Positions 24,092 through 31,936 of a DNA stretch of 42,740 nt are shown one piece after another. The stretch is from Deltaproteobacteria bacterium (GTDB taxonomy: Bacteria > Myxococcota_A > Polyangia > Haliangiales > Haliangiaceae), in NCBI GenBank assembly GCA_013813765.1, contig JACCRC010000222.1:1-42740 (forward strand). The letters run 5' to 3'. The translations under genes and the position numbers were made by a program. Within the stretch, counting starts at the first letter, position 1, and every line of letters starts with the position of its first letter. The notes below the pieces were generated by a model. The model was not told where the DNA came from. It saw only the letters and a list, made by a program, of their open reading frames with translations, and ran no database searches.

Positions 24092-24943
24092 TTACTCGAA
24101 CTTGTTCTCCGGGCGCTCGACCCAGAGCCGGAGCAACGGGGCCTCGTTGGTGTTGATGTATCGCGGTGCGACGTACTCGAAGGCCGCGAGCGCTTCCTGG
24201 TTCACGTCGAACGCCCACATCATCACGTCGACGCCGCTGTCGGCGAGTCGCCGGAACCGTGCGCGATCGCCGTCGGAAGCCTTCTTCCACTCGAGGTCCA
24301 CGACACCTACATTGGCCACCAGCCGGCTGACATCCTCCCAGCCGTTGACGCCGAACTGGCGGTGGTTTCGGCGGCCGGCCAGCTCGGGACGCCAGGTCGG
24401 CCGCTCGGGCAACCCGCTCAGCATCTGGAGGTCTCCACTCACGAAGATCACCGTGAGGCGCAGGCCCGCATCCGACGCAGCGGCCTCGGCGTGCTCGGCC
24501 ATCGCGATCGCGCAGTCGCCGAGCGAGCCCATCTCGCCCGGTGTCAGTGGGTAACCCAGCGGCGCCGCCCCGGCCTTCATCTCGAGCTTCAGCGAGAACT
24601 CGTGTCCGTTCCAGGTCGCGCCCGAACGCTTCTCGCGAAAGTGGTTCGCGAGCACGGCGAGCGCGACGCTCGCATCGGGCGCGACGTCCGCGTCGATGTG
24701 ATCGTGCTCGAAGACGCAGCGCGACGTGCGCGGGTCCCAGATCAGATCGATCTCGGTGCCTTCGATCATCGCACGGCCGTCGAGCTCGAGCGCGAGCGAC
24801 TCGTGGAGTGCGTCCAGCGTGTCGTCGCGCGCCGGGTCGGCGTAGGCACAGTTTGAGTTGTGGCAGGTGACCTGCGAGGTGGGCGTCGGCTGCTCGACAC
24901 CACACGCGGCGAGCACGAGGCCGAGCGAGGCGAACGCGCGCAT
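24092..24943 (-). CDS. Lipoprotein of the GDPD/PI-PLC-like phosphodiesterase superfamily
   Basis: 283 residues. MRAFASLGLVLAACGVEQ has lipobox LAAC (Cys14). The pattern fits a TIM-barrel glycerophosphodiester phosphodiesterase: a leading His in TCHNSNC, TLDALHESLALELDGRAMIEGTEIDLIWDPRTSRCVFEHDH (the ExD...H metal and catalytic region), LKLEMK, and at the end VDLEWKK, SGVDVMMWAFDV and RYINTNEAPLLRLW, equivalent to the terminal GVDxxxTDxP motif. The leading HRG is replaced by HN, so activity and substrate are uncertain. The start overlaps the upstream gene stop as TGATG, indicating translational coupling. Confidence 0.72.
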   Translation of the reverse strand: MRAFASLGLVLAACGVEQPTPTSQVTCHNSNCAYADPARDDTLDALHESLALELDGRAMIEGTEIDLIWDPRTSRCVFEHDHIDADVAPDASVALAVLANHFREKRSGATWNGHEFSLKLEMKAGAAPLGYPLTPGEMGSLGDCAIAMAEHAEAAASDAGLRLTVIFVSGDLQMLSGLPERPTWRPELAGRRNHRQFGVNGWEDVSRLVANVGVVDLEWKKASDGDRARFRRLADSGVDVMMWAFDVNQEALAAFEYVAPRYINTNEAPLLRLWVERPENKFE

Positions 24944-25443
24944 CACAGGTCCACCGTGAATTCGGCGCGGACGAACAGGCTGAGGTTGACGAGCTCGTCG
25001 GCGGACATCGTGTCCAACCAGTCGGTGGTGATCGCGTCGCCATGCCGCACGATCTCCGCCGCGACCTCGAGACCCACGATGAGCCGCACGCGGTCCGTGC
25101 CGACCGACGGCAGCTTCGCGAGCACGCCCCCGAGCACCTTCTCGTGGAACACGGTCTCGCCGAGCAGCCGGTACGAGGTGTTGCGCCAGCCGGCGAACGC
25201 CGCGAACCGCGACGGCTTGAACCACCACATCGCGGTCACGTCGTTGTCGCTCTGGCTATCGGTCGCCATCTGCGGATCGAGAACGACCGCCGCCTCGAAT
25301 GCGTTCCAGCGACCGCCCAGCTCGACGCGCTTCTGGTGCGTCCCGAGGTCCGAGCGGTAGTTGAGACCCGCGTGCACATCACGATCGGCGATTGCGGGCC
25401 CCGCCATCGCCACCATCAACACCCCGGCCACCGTCATCTTCAT
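24943..25443 (-). CDS. Exported, probably outer-membrane beta-rich protein
   Basis: 166 residues from the ATG at 25443. MKMTVAGVLMVAMAGPAIA is a Sec signal peptide. The mature protein shows alternating strands (DVHAGLNYRSDLG; RVELGGRWNAFEAAVVLD; NDVTAMWWFKPSRFAAFAGWRNTSYRLLG; RVRLIVGLEVAAEIV; LSLFVRAEFTVDL), which suggests a small barrel or beta-sandwich in the outer membrane. No family recognised. It forms a two-gene coupled unit with the GDPD-like lipoprotein and is divergent from the DUF362 gene, with 61 bp between starts. Confidence 0.65.
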   Translation of the reverse strand: MKMTVAGVLMVAMAGPAIADRDVHAGLNYRSDLGTHQKRVELGGRWNAFEAAVVLDPQMATDSQSDNDVTAMWWFKPSRFAAFAGWRNTSYRLLGETVFHEKVLGGVLAKLPSVGTDRVRLIVGLEVAAEIVRHGDAITTDWLDTMSADELVNLSLFVRAEFTVDL

Positions 25444-25504
25444 GTCGAGATGGGACGGCGCTCGTGCGACAAAGCTCACGCAGAAACTACGTAGAAAACG
25501 CATG
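25444..25504. promoter_or_regulatory. Divergent promoter region with AT-richer CTACGTAG palindrome
   Basis: This 61-bp gap separates the minus-strand exported protein from the plus-strand DUF362 gene. It contains the 8-bp palindrome CTACGTAG (25487-25494) in an AT-rich context (GAAACTACGTAGAAAAC), which stands out from the surrounding GC-rich DNA and could be an operator or a -10 region. No confident -35/-10 pair can be assigned. Confidence 0.3.
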
Positions 25505-27538
25505 ATGAATCTTCGACACGTGCGGCGCTCACTCGCGCTCGTTGCCCTGATCTTCGCGGGGTGCGGCAACCGCGAGCCGGATCAGAGTCCGGCTCCAGCT
25601 CCCGCGCCGAAACCTCCCGTCGCTGATCCGGCTCCCATGCCCGCCAAGCCGCGCCCTCCGGTGACCGCCGACACCATCACCGCGGCGTCGGCGGGAGCGG
25701 GCAGCGGCAGCGGCTCGGCTGTGGTGGTCGAGGCAAAGGCGCCGATCGTCGACGGTGCAGCGCTGCGCGAGCGCCATCGCGCCCGGCTCGCCGCGGATCG
25801 CAGCGCGGTGACGGCGTTGACTGGGGACTCGCCCGGCGAGCTCGGCCAGCGGATCTGCGAGGCGGTGGTGCCGGCGCGCCCCGCCGTGACGCCCGTGCTG
25901 ATCAAGCCGAACCTCGGCGGCTTCAACTGGTTCAAGAACCCCGCGACCCACCGCGGCGATACCGGCGTGAAGGGCCGCACCACCGACGTCGAGTTCACGC
26001 GCGGCATCGTGCGCTGCCTCAAGGCGCGCGGGCACACGAAGATCACGATCGCCGATGGCTTCACCGGGAAGGCCACGGACTGGAACCGTCTGATCAAGAT
26101 CAACGGCTACGCCTCCATGGCGAAGGACGAGGGCGTGACGCTCGTCGCGCTCGACGACGATGGCGTGTTCGACGTGCAGGGCGACATGCCGGGCAAGCCG
26201 CTCCAGATCTCCGGCGTGGAGAAGACGACGGTGCCCACGCTGCTCGTGCCCAAGCTCGTCGCAGAGCACCTCGCGCACGGCCTCTACATCTCGGCACCGA
26301 AGCTGAAGACGCACCGGTTCAGCGTGTTCTCCGTCGGCATCAAGGGGATGCAGGGCACGGTGATGTTCTCCGACAAGTCGCCCGCGTTCCATCAGAAGTG
26401 GCGCTCGCACCGCGAGCTCGACAAGGCGCTGAAGGCGATCAAGAACGGCGAACCGAACGGCCGCGCACTCTACGTGAAGGCCCTCGAGATCTTCGCGGAG
26501 CGCATGGTGGACGTGATGGAGCTCGAGACCCCCGATGCAGTCCTCGTCGAGGGCGCACCGGCGATGGATGGCGATGGCTTCGACGAGCTGTACCCGCGTC
26601 CCGAGAACATCGCGCTTGGCGGCACGAACATCGTCACCGTCGACCGCGTCGCCGCGCAGTACCTCGGCCTCTGGGACAACGCCGACCTCGCGACGGAGCT
26701 CGGTGGCCACCGCACGTCGCCGCTGCTCGAGGTCGCGGCAAAGCGGCTCGGGCTCGACCTCACTACCGTCGAGATCACCGGAGACGGCGCCGCGCTCGTG
26801 CAGCGACCGCAGCGCGCGCACCTGCACGGCATGGCGGGGTTCGGCATCGGTTGCCCGGGCACGACACCCGAGGGCGCGTGCACGGAGATCCAGCCCGCGG
26901 GTGCGAAGCAGGATCTGCACGCGCCTCGGCTCGCCGGTGCACCGCCGGTGATCGATGGCCTTGCCGACGAGCCGTGGGGCAGCGCGACGCCCTTCGAGTT
27001 CGCGACCGACTGGTCGGGGCGCGGCACGAAGACGAGCACGCGCGTGCGCGCGCTGTGGTCAGACAAGGCGCTCTACTTGCTGTTCGAGCTCGATGGCCTC
27101 GGCTTCAACACGGATCGCACCCGCCCTACCGACGTCGAGCGCGTGGACCTCTACGAGGAGGACTGCATCGAGGTGTTCCTCGCGCCCGACCCCGCGGTGC
27201 GCAAGCGCTATGCGGAGATCGAGGTCGGTCCGTTCGGGCACTGGTTCGATCTGCTCGTCGATCGCACGGGCAAGAAGGTCACCTCGAACACCGCATGGAA
27301 TGCGGGGCTGACGATCGGAACGACGCGGGACGAGGCGAAGCGCACCGCGACGATCGAGATCGCGATCACTGCGCCCGAGATCGTGAAGGCCCTCGTCGTC
27401 GATGCGCGCCTGCCGGTCGGCCTTTACCGGATGGAGGGCAAGAGTCCGCGCCAGTACCTTGCGGGCTTCCCGACGCGCACGCCGAAACCGAGCTTCCACG
27501 TGCCCGATGCGTTCGGCGCGCTCGTGCTCGACAGATGA
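25505..27538 (+). CDS. Lipoprotein fusing a DUF362 domain to a CBM9-like domain
   Basis: 677 residues from the ATG at 25505 (25502 is equally possible). The signal ends IFAGCG (lipobox FAGC, Cys20). After a Pro-rich linker (to about 70), residues about 110-450 match DUF362: VLIKPNLGGFNWF, TDVEFTRGIVRCLKARGHTK, SAPKLKTHRFSVFSVGIKGMQG, AVLVEGAPAMDGDGF and TVDRVAAQYLGLW. Residues about 478-677 match a carbohydrate-binding family 9-like beta-sandwich (PPVIDGLADEPWGSA, SDKALYLLFELDG, EEDCIEVFLAPDP, FPTRTPKPSFHVPDAFG). DUF362 proteins are mostly uncharacterised, some with iron-sulfur clusters; none of the CxxC ferredoxin motifs is seen here. The stop overlaps the next start as ATGA. Envelope location with glycan binding is inferred. 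Confidence 0.85.
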   Translation: MNLRHVRRSLALVALIFAGCGNREPDQSPAPAPAPKPPVADPAPMPAKPRPPVTADTITAASAGAGSGSGSAVVVEAKAPIVDGAALRERHRARLAADRSAVTALTGDSPGELGQRICEAVVPARPAVTPVLIKPNLGGFNWFKNPATHRGDTGVKGRTTDVEFTRGIVRCLKARGHTKITIADGFTGKATDWNRLIKINGYASMAKDEGVTLVALDDDGVFDVQGDMPGKPLQISGVEKTTVPTLLVPKLVAEHLAHGLYISAPKLKTHRFSVFSVGIKGMQGTVMFSDKSPAFHQKWRSHRELDKALKAIKNGEPNGRALYVKALEIFAERMVDVMELETPDAVLVEGAPAMDGDGFDELYPRPENIALGGTNIVTVDRVAAQYLGLWDNADLATELGGHRTSPLLEVAAKRLGLDLTTVEITGDGAALVQRPQRAHLHGMAGFGIGCPGTTPEGACTEIQPAGAKQDLHAPRLAGAPPVIDGLADEPWGSATPFEFATDWSGRGTKTSTRVRALWSDKALYLLFELDGLGFNTDRTRPTDVERVDLYEEDCIEVFLAPDPAVRKRYAEIEVGPFGHWFDLLVDRTGKKVTSNTAWNAGLTIGTTRDEAKRTATIEIAITAPEIVKALVVDARLPVGLYRMEGKSPRQYLAGFPTRTPKPSFHVPDAFGALVLDR

Positions 27539-27999
27539 CGATCCTCGACGTCCCCGTGCTCGTGCAACCGAGCGACCACGAGTGCGGGAACACCTGCCTT
27601 GCGGCGGTCGCCGCGTACTTCGGCAAGCCGTTCTCGATCTCCGACACGAAGCGGCTCGCGCGGACCACCGAGGCCGGCACCGATCACGCGCCGATGATCG
27701 AGGCCGCGCGCGCGATGGGTGCCACCGTGCACGCCGCTGCCGGCGGCACGCTCGAGGAGGTCGCAGGTTTCATCGCCCGCGGGCTGCCCGTGATCGTCGG
27801 GTGGTGGACCAGCGAAGGCGACCACTTTAGCGTGATCACCGGAGTCACCGCCAACCGCATCGTGATGATGGATCCCGAGGCCGGCCGCGTGGAGCTGGAC
27901 CGCGCCACGTTCGAGGCCGCCTGGCATGACACCGATACCGAGGCGCACGTGCGGGTCGACCGGTGGTACCTCGTCCTCGACTACGCGCCGCCTCGTTGA
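27535..27999 (+). CDS. C39-like papain-fold cysteine peptidase
   Basis: 154 residues. The fold signature of family C39 is clear: oxyanion Gln11 (VLVQPS), catalytic Cys17 in HECGNTCLAAVAAYFGK, His97 in GDHFSVITGV and Asp113 in VMMDPEAG. C39 domains usually cleave double-glycine leaders at the N-terminus of bacteriocin exporters, but this one is free-standing, with no ABC transporter and no signal peptide, like the many C39-like single-domain proteins. Its ATG overlaps the DUF362-CBM9 stop (ATGA), so the two are translated together and probably act in one process. The substrate is unknown. The YebC gene follows 16 bp downstream. Confidence 0.85.
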   Translation: MTILDVPVLVQPSDHECGNTCLAAVAAYFGKPFSISDTKRLARTTEAGTDHAPMIEAARAMGATVHAAAGGTLEEVAGFIARGLPVIVGWWTSEGDHFSVITGVTANRIVMMDPEAGRVELDRATFEAAWHDTDTEAHVRVDRWYLVLDYAPPR

Positions 28000-28014
28000 T
28001 AGGTTGCCCCACCG

Positions 28015-28737
28015 ATGGGACGCGCATTCGAGAAACGGAAGCACACGATCTTCAAGCGGATGGACCGCCTCGCAAAGCAGTTCACGAAGGTCGGCAAGGA
28101 CATCGTGATCGCGGTGAAGAGCGGCGGCTCGAGTCCCGATTCGAACCCGTCGCTGCGCCGCGTGCTCCAGAACGCGCGTGCGGTCAACATGCCGAAGGAG
28201 CGCATCGATGCCGCGATCAAGAAGGCGAGCGGCGAAGGCGCGGTGAACTACGAGACGGTGATCTACGAGGGCTATGCCCCACACGGGATCGCGGTGCTCG
28301 TCGAGTGCGCGACCGACAACGTCGTGCGCACCGTCGCGAACATCCGCCACTACTTCAAGGCCGCCGGCGGGAACATGGGCACGAACGGCAGCGTCGCGTT
28401 CATGTTTCAGAAGCAGGGCGTGTTCCGGCTCGACCCAGAGGGAATCAACCGCGACGAGCTCGAGCTCGAGCTGATCGACCACGGCCTGGTCGCGCTCGAA
28501 GAGGGCGAGAGCGACAAAGGCGAGAAGCAGCTCGTCGTGCGATGCGAGTTCAACGACTTCGGCAGCATGGCCAACGCCCTCGAGGCGAAGAAGCTCTCGG
28601 TCATCTCCTCGGAGCACGAGTTCGTCGCCCAGACCCTGACCGAGCTGCCCGAGGACAAGGCGAACGAGGTCATGGAGATGGCCGCTGCCCTCGACGGTGA
28701 CGACGACGTGCAGAACGTCTACACGAACCTCGGCTGA
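28015..28737 (+). CDS. yebC: YebC/PmpR family regulator (TACO1 type)
   Basis: 240 residues, the normal length for this family. The start is [23 protein letters not shown], then [57 protein letters not shown] and [12 protein letters not shown], which are the conserved family segments. Members have been described as DNA-binding regulators and, more recently, as helpers of ribosomes on proline-rich stretches. In many bacteria yebC neighbours ruvC, but not here. The typical start MAGHSKW is replaced by MGRAFEKR, seen in the YebC-like branch. No terminator is strong; CCTCGG and CCGAGG (28728-28754) can pair after the stop. Confidence 0.93.
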   Translation: MGRAFEKRKHTIFKRMDRLAKQFTKVGKDIVIAVKSGGSSPDSNPSLRRVLQNARAVNMPKERIDAAIKKASGEGAVNYETVIYEGYAPHGIAVLVECATDNVVRTVANIRHYFKAAGGNMGTNGSVAFMFQKQGVFRLDPEGINRDELELELIDHGLVALEEGESDKGEKQLVVRCEFNDFGSMANALEAKKLSVISSEHEFVAQTLTELPEDKANEVMEMAAALDGDDDVQNVYTNLG

Positions 28738-28754
28738 CCCTCAGATTTCCGAGG
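28728..28754 (+). terminator. Possible weak terminator after yebC
   Basis: CCTCGG (28728-28733) and CCGAGG (28749-28754) form a six-pair stem with a 15-base loop spanning the yebC stop codon, followed by TGGTTTCC. The stem is short and the T-tract poor, so confidence is low. CCTAG/CTAGG (28765-28781) is a second small inverted repeat just before the next gene. Confidence 0.25.
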
Positions 28755-28790
28755 TGGTTTCCGCCCTAGGACGGGTCTAGGCTCCTCTTC

Positions 28791-29594
28791 ATGAGGACGG
28801 CACTCCTGGGATTCTTGCTCGTCGGTTGTGCAGTCGAGGCGCCCATCGAACGCGAGGTGCCGCTCGCTCGCGTCGACCTGCGCACCGCGATCGGACCTGC
28901 CGACGTGATGCCGGTCGGTGTCGCGATCGCGCCCGACGGGCAGCGCTTCGTGATGGACGAGCAGTGGGGCTTCTACCGGATCGACGGCGATCGCGCGTTC
29001 GAGGTGATCCCGATGGCGCAGATGCCGGTGCCCGACAAGCCGATGCAGCTGCCGATCACGGACGTCGTGTCGCTCGGCCCGAACCAGTTCGCGTTCACCG
29101 CGATCGGCGATGGCTACATCCTGGACACCGCGGCGATGACCATCCGCCAGCACTTCTGCTACCTGCCCGGCGACGATGGCACCGGCCCGCGGATCATCAC
29201 GCAGCGCACCGACGCACTCGCGTTCGATGCGGCTCGCCAGACGCTGTACGCGCAACCGGTCACGTTCGACGCTGCCGGCGAGCTGCAGTTCGCTCAGGTC
29301 GCGACCTACGACCGCGCGTCGGGTGCCGACACGGCCTGGTTCGACATGGACAGGAACCTCGCGGCGACCGGCATGGTCGTGCTGTCCAATGGCGACGTGC
29401 TGATGGGCCAGGGCGATCGCCTCTTGCGGTTCGATCCGCAGGCCCGCACGGCGACGCAGATCGATAACCTGGCGCGCTTCGGCATCGAGTCGATCGACGG
29501 GCTCGCGCTCGACCCGGTGACCGGGGCTCTGGTCGTCGTCGACAAGCAGACCGACGCGATGTTAGATCTCGAGATCACGCAGCTCGCGCTCTAG
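28791..29594 (+). CDS. Predicted lipoprotein, beta-propeller-like
   Basis: 267 residues. MRTALLGFLLVGCAVE has lipobox LVGC (Cys13). The mature protein is built of repeated strand patterns with Asp/Gly turns (VGVAIAPDGQRFVMDEQWGFYRIDGD; VVSLGPNQFAFTAIGDGYILD; LAFDAARQTLYAQPV; MVVLSNGDVLMGQGDRLLRFDP; GLALDPVTGALVVVDKQTDAMLDL), which suggests a six- or seven-bladed propeller of NHL/YncE type. It has no enzymatic signature. It lies 16 bp upstream of the monooxygenase gene on the same strand and may be cotranscribed with it. Confidence 0.75.
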   Translation: MRTALLGFLLVGCAVEAPIEREVPLARVDLRTAIGPADVMPVGVAIAPDGQRFVMDEQWGFYRIDGDRAFEVIPMAQMPVPDKPMQLPITDVVSLGPNQFAFTAIGDGYILDTAAMTIRQHFCYLPGDDGTGPRIITQRTDALAFDAARQTLYAQPVTFDAAGELQFAQVATYDRASGADTAWFDMDRNLAATGMVVLSNGDVLMGQGDRLLRFDPQARTATQIDNLARFGIESIDGLALDPVTGALVVVDKQTDAMLDLEITQLAL

Positions 29595-29610
29595 GGTACG
29601 CTGCAGGGCG

Positions 29611-31056
29611 GTGGCGAACCCCGAGCATCTCGACGTGCTGATCGTCGGCGCTGGACTTTCCGGCGTCGCGGCGGCGTATCACCTCCAGACCACGTGCCCG
29701 ACGAAGACGTACGCGATCCTCGAGGGACGCGAGACGATGGGCGGCACATGGGACCTGTTCCGCTACCCGGGCGTGCGCTCGGACTCGGACATGTACACGC
29801 TCGGCTACTCGTTCAAGCCATGGCGTGATGCGAAGGCGATCGCCGACGGCGACTCGATCCTCGCGTACATCCAGGAGACCGCCGCGGAGTTCGGGATCGA
29901 TCGGCACGTGCGGTACAGCCACCGTGTCGAGGGTGCGAACTGGTCGAGCGCGGATGGGCACTGGAAGGTCACCGTGCGTCGCAAGGGCCAGCTTGTCGAG
30001 CTGACCTGCGGCTTCGTGATCCTATGCTCGGGCTACTACGACTACGAGGGCGGCTACACCCCGGAGCTCGTCGGGATCGGGACATTCAAGGGCAAGGTCG
30101 TCCATCCCCAGAAGTGGACGCCCGACATCGACTACACCGGCAAGCGCGTCATCGTGATCGGCAGCGGCGCGACCGCGGTGACACTCGTGCCCGAGCTCGC
30201 GAAGAAGGCCGCGCATGTCACGATGCTGCAGCGATCGCCGACGTACATCGTGACGGTTCCGGCGAAGGATCCGATCGCGGACTGGCTGCGCAACAAGCTC
30301 CCGGAAAAGGTCGCGCACGCGGCGGCGCGCTGGAAGAACGTGCTGTTCGGCATGGCGTTCTTCAACATCAGCCGCCGCTGGCCGAAGGGCACCGCGAAGT
30401 GGCTGATCAAGCAGGCCGAGAAGCAGCTCGAGGGTAGCGCCGACGTGAAGGAGCACTTCACGCCGACCTACAATCCGTGGGATCAACGCCTCTGCCTGAT
30501 CCCCGACGCAGATCTGTTCAAGTCGATCAAGGACGGCACCGCGTCGGTCGTGACCGATCACATCGACACGTTCACCGCGACCGGCATCAAGCTCCGCTCC
30601 GGCAAGCACCTCGAGGCGGACCTCGTCGTCACCGCGACCGGGCTCAAGCTCAAGGTGTTCGGCGGCATCGCGTTCTCCGTCGACGGCAAGCCGGTCGAGG
30701 CGAAGGACTCGATGATCTACAAGGGTCTGATGGTCAGCGGCGTGCCGAACCTGGCGTTCGCCGTCGGGTACACGAATGCGTCGTGGACGCTGAAGGCCGA
30801 CCTCACCGCGCAGTACGCGTGCCGGCTGATCGCGTTCATGGACAAGCGTGGCTACAGCTACTGCGTGCCCCAGCGCGATCCAGACGTGCAGGAAGAGCCG
30901 CTGATGAACTTCACGTCCGGCTACGTGCAGCGCTCGATCGATCAGTTCCCGAAGCAAGGTGCGGTGCGGCCGTGGAAGCTGTTCCAGAACTACGCGCTCG
31001 ACCTGTGGATGATCCGCCACTCGAAGATCGACGACAGCTCGATCCGGTTCGGGTGA
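29611..31056 (+). CDS. FAD-dependent monooxygenase, Baeyer-Villiger (EthA-like) type
   Basis: 481 residues from a GTG at 29611, preceded by GCAGGG. The FAD Rossmann motif is GAGLSG (12-17), followed by LEGRETMGGTWDLFRYPGVRSDSDMYTLGYSF, characteristic of type I Baeyer-Villiger and related class B flavin monooxygenases. The fingerprint FxGxxxHxxxW occurs as FKGKVVHPQKW (about 159), with Thr then Pro after the Trp instead of an immediate Pro. The NADPH motif is GSGATA after KRVIVI. The later NPWDQRLCLIPDADLFKSI and VVTATGLKLK segments fit EthA-like enzymes, which oxidise ketones, sulfides or thioamides. The product is probably cytosolic and catabolic or detoxifying; the substrate is not readable. 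Confidence 0.9.
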   Translation: MANPEHLDVLIVGAGLSGVAAAYHLQTTCPTKTYAILEGRETMGGTWDLFRYPGVRSDSDMYTLGYSFKPWRDAKAIADGDSILAYIQETAAEFGIDRHVRYSHRVEGANWSSADGHWKVTVRRKGQLVELTCGFVILCSGYYDYEGGYTPELVGIGTFKGKVVHPQKWTPDIDYTGKRVIVIGSGATAVTLVPELAKKAAHVTMLQRSPTYIVTVPAKDPIADWLRNKLPEKVAHAAARWKNVLFGMAFFNISRRWPKGTAKWLIKQAEKQLEGSADVKEHFTPTYNPWDQRLCLIPDADLFKSIKDGTASVVTDHIDTFTATGIKLRSGKHLEADLVVTATGLKLKVFGGIAFSVDGKPVEAKDSMIYKGLMVSGVPNLAFAVGYTNASWTLKADLTAQYACRLIAFMDKRGYSYCVPQRDPDVQEEPLMNFTSGYVQRSIDQFPKQGAVRPWKLFQNYALDLWMIRHSKIDDSSIRFG

Positions 31057-31057
31057 G

Positions 31058-31915
31058 CTACTCGTCCTTCAGCATCAGCTCCGAGTCCGTCTTGTAGATC
31101 TCGGAATTCGCGCCGGCCGTCTTCACCCAGTACAGGTCGCGCCCGACCGCCGCATAGCCGGCGACCGGATCTTCGAGGAGCACCTCGGTCTCGCCCTCGA
31201 GCGCGCGGTACTTGCCGCACATCACGGCGCGGCCGGCGAGCAGGAGCTCGCACGGGTAATCCGCCGGGGGCGCGCCAAACAGCGCGTCGAACTTCGTGAA
31301 CAGATCGCGGATGCGCACGCCCTCGCCGGTGCGGTACGCGAGCATGCCGCCCTTCACCGTGGCGCCCTGCGTGCTCGCGACGACCAACTCCTTCATGTCC
31401 ATGCGGCGGTCGTACTTCTGCACCGACATCCCCGCCTCGACGGTGTACGCGTACGACGAATCGACGCCGATCAACGTGGCCGCACCGGCGGGCGAGCCGA
31501 CGCGCGTGGGAATCTCATCTGCCCATAGCCCGATGATCCCGGTGTCGCTGTAGAACACGCCTTCATCGGTGACGAGGACGCGCGGCATGAACGTCAGCGT
31601 GCCCAGTGCGTCGATGGCGCCGGCCTTGCGGCGCTTCACCTTGCCGTTGTTACCTTCCTTCTCGACCCACGCGACGAGGTCGCCCGCGGCGGAGAGATCG
31701 GTGACCGCCCCGACGGTGGTGAGCTTGCCGATCACCGAACCGTCCGCAATGTTGATCTCGACGATCGTGTTGTCGGTGGTGTCGATGGCGAACAGCGAGG
31801 ACGTCCCGACGGCGATCTTGCCGAGCTTGCCCGGTACCTTCGCGAGCGGCGGCGGACCGGAATCATCGGTACAGCCCACGGCGACGAGGAGCACGAGGAA
31901 CGCGAGGCGCGACAT
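31058..31915 (-). CDS. Predicted lipoprotein, propeller-like
   Basis: 285 residues. MSRLAFLVLLVAVGCTDD has lipobox AVGC (Cys15). The mature part shows short repeated strands with polar turns (KIAVGTSSLFAIDTTDNTIVEINIADGSVIGKL; DLSAAGDLVAWVEKEGNNGKVKR; GVFYSDTGIIGLWADE; SYAYTVEAGMSVQKYDRR; GRDLYWVKTAGANSEIYK), consistent with a beta-propeller sensor or binding lipoprotein. No enzyme motif. Its stop is one base away from the stop of the convergent monooxygenase gene (31057 is the only base between them). Confidence 0.72.
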   Translation of the reverse strand: MSRLAFLVLLVAVGCTDDSGPPPLAKVPGKLGKIAVGTSSLFAIDTTDNTIVEINIADGSVIGKLTTVGAVTDLSAAGDLVAWVEKEGNNGKVKRRKAGAIDALGTLTFMPRVLVTDEGVFYSDTGIIGLWADEIPTRVGSPAGAATLIGVDSSYAYTVEAGMSVQKYDRRMDMKELVVASTQGATVKGGMLAYRTGEGVRIRDLFTKFDALFGAPPADYPCELLLAGRAVMCGKYRALEGETEVLLEDPVAGYAAVGRDLYWVKTAGANSEIYKTDSELMLKDE

Positions 31916-31936
31916 GCGCCTCTATACCGCCAGAAC

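Noticed and set aside
24861-24876. TGGCAGGTGACCTGCG, near the sigma-54 -24/-12 consensus on the plus strand
   Set aside because: It lies inside the GDPD-like gene, antisense, with no suitable plus-strand gene start nearby, and has two mismatches at important positions.
27535-27999. C39 peptidase as part of a bacteriocin export system
   Set aside because: No ABC transporter, double-glycine leader peptide or accessory protein nearby; the peptidase is free-standing and coupled to a DUF362-CBM9 gene.
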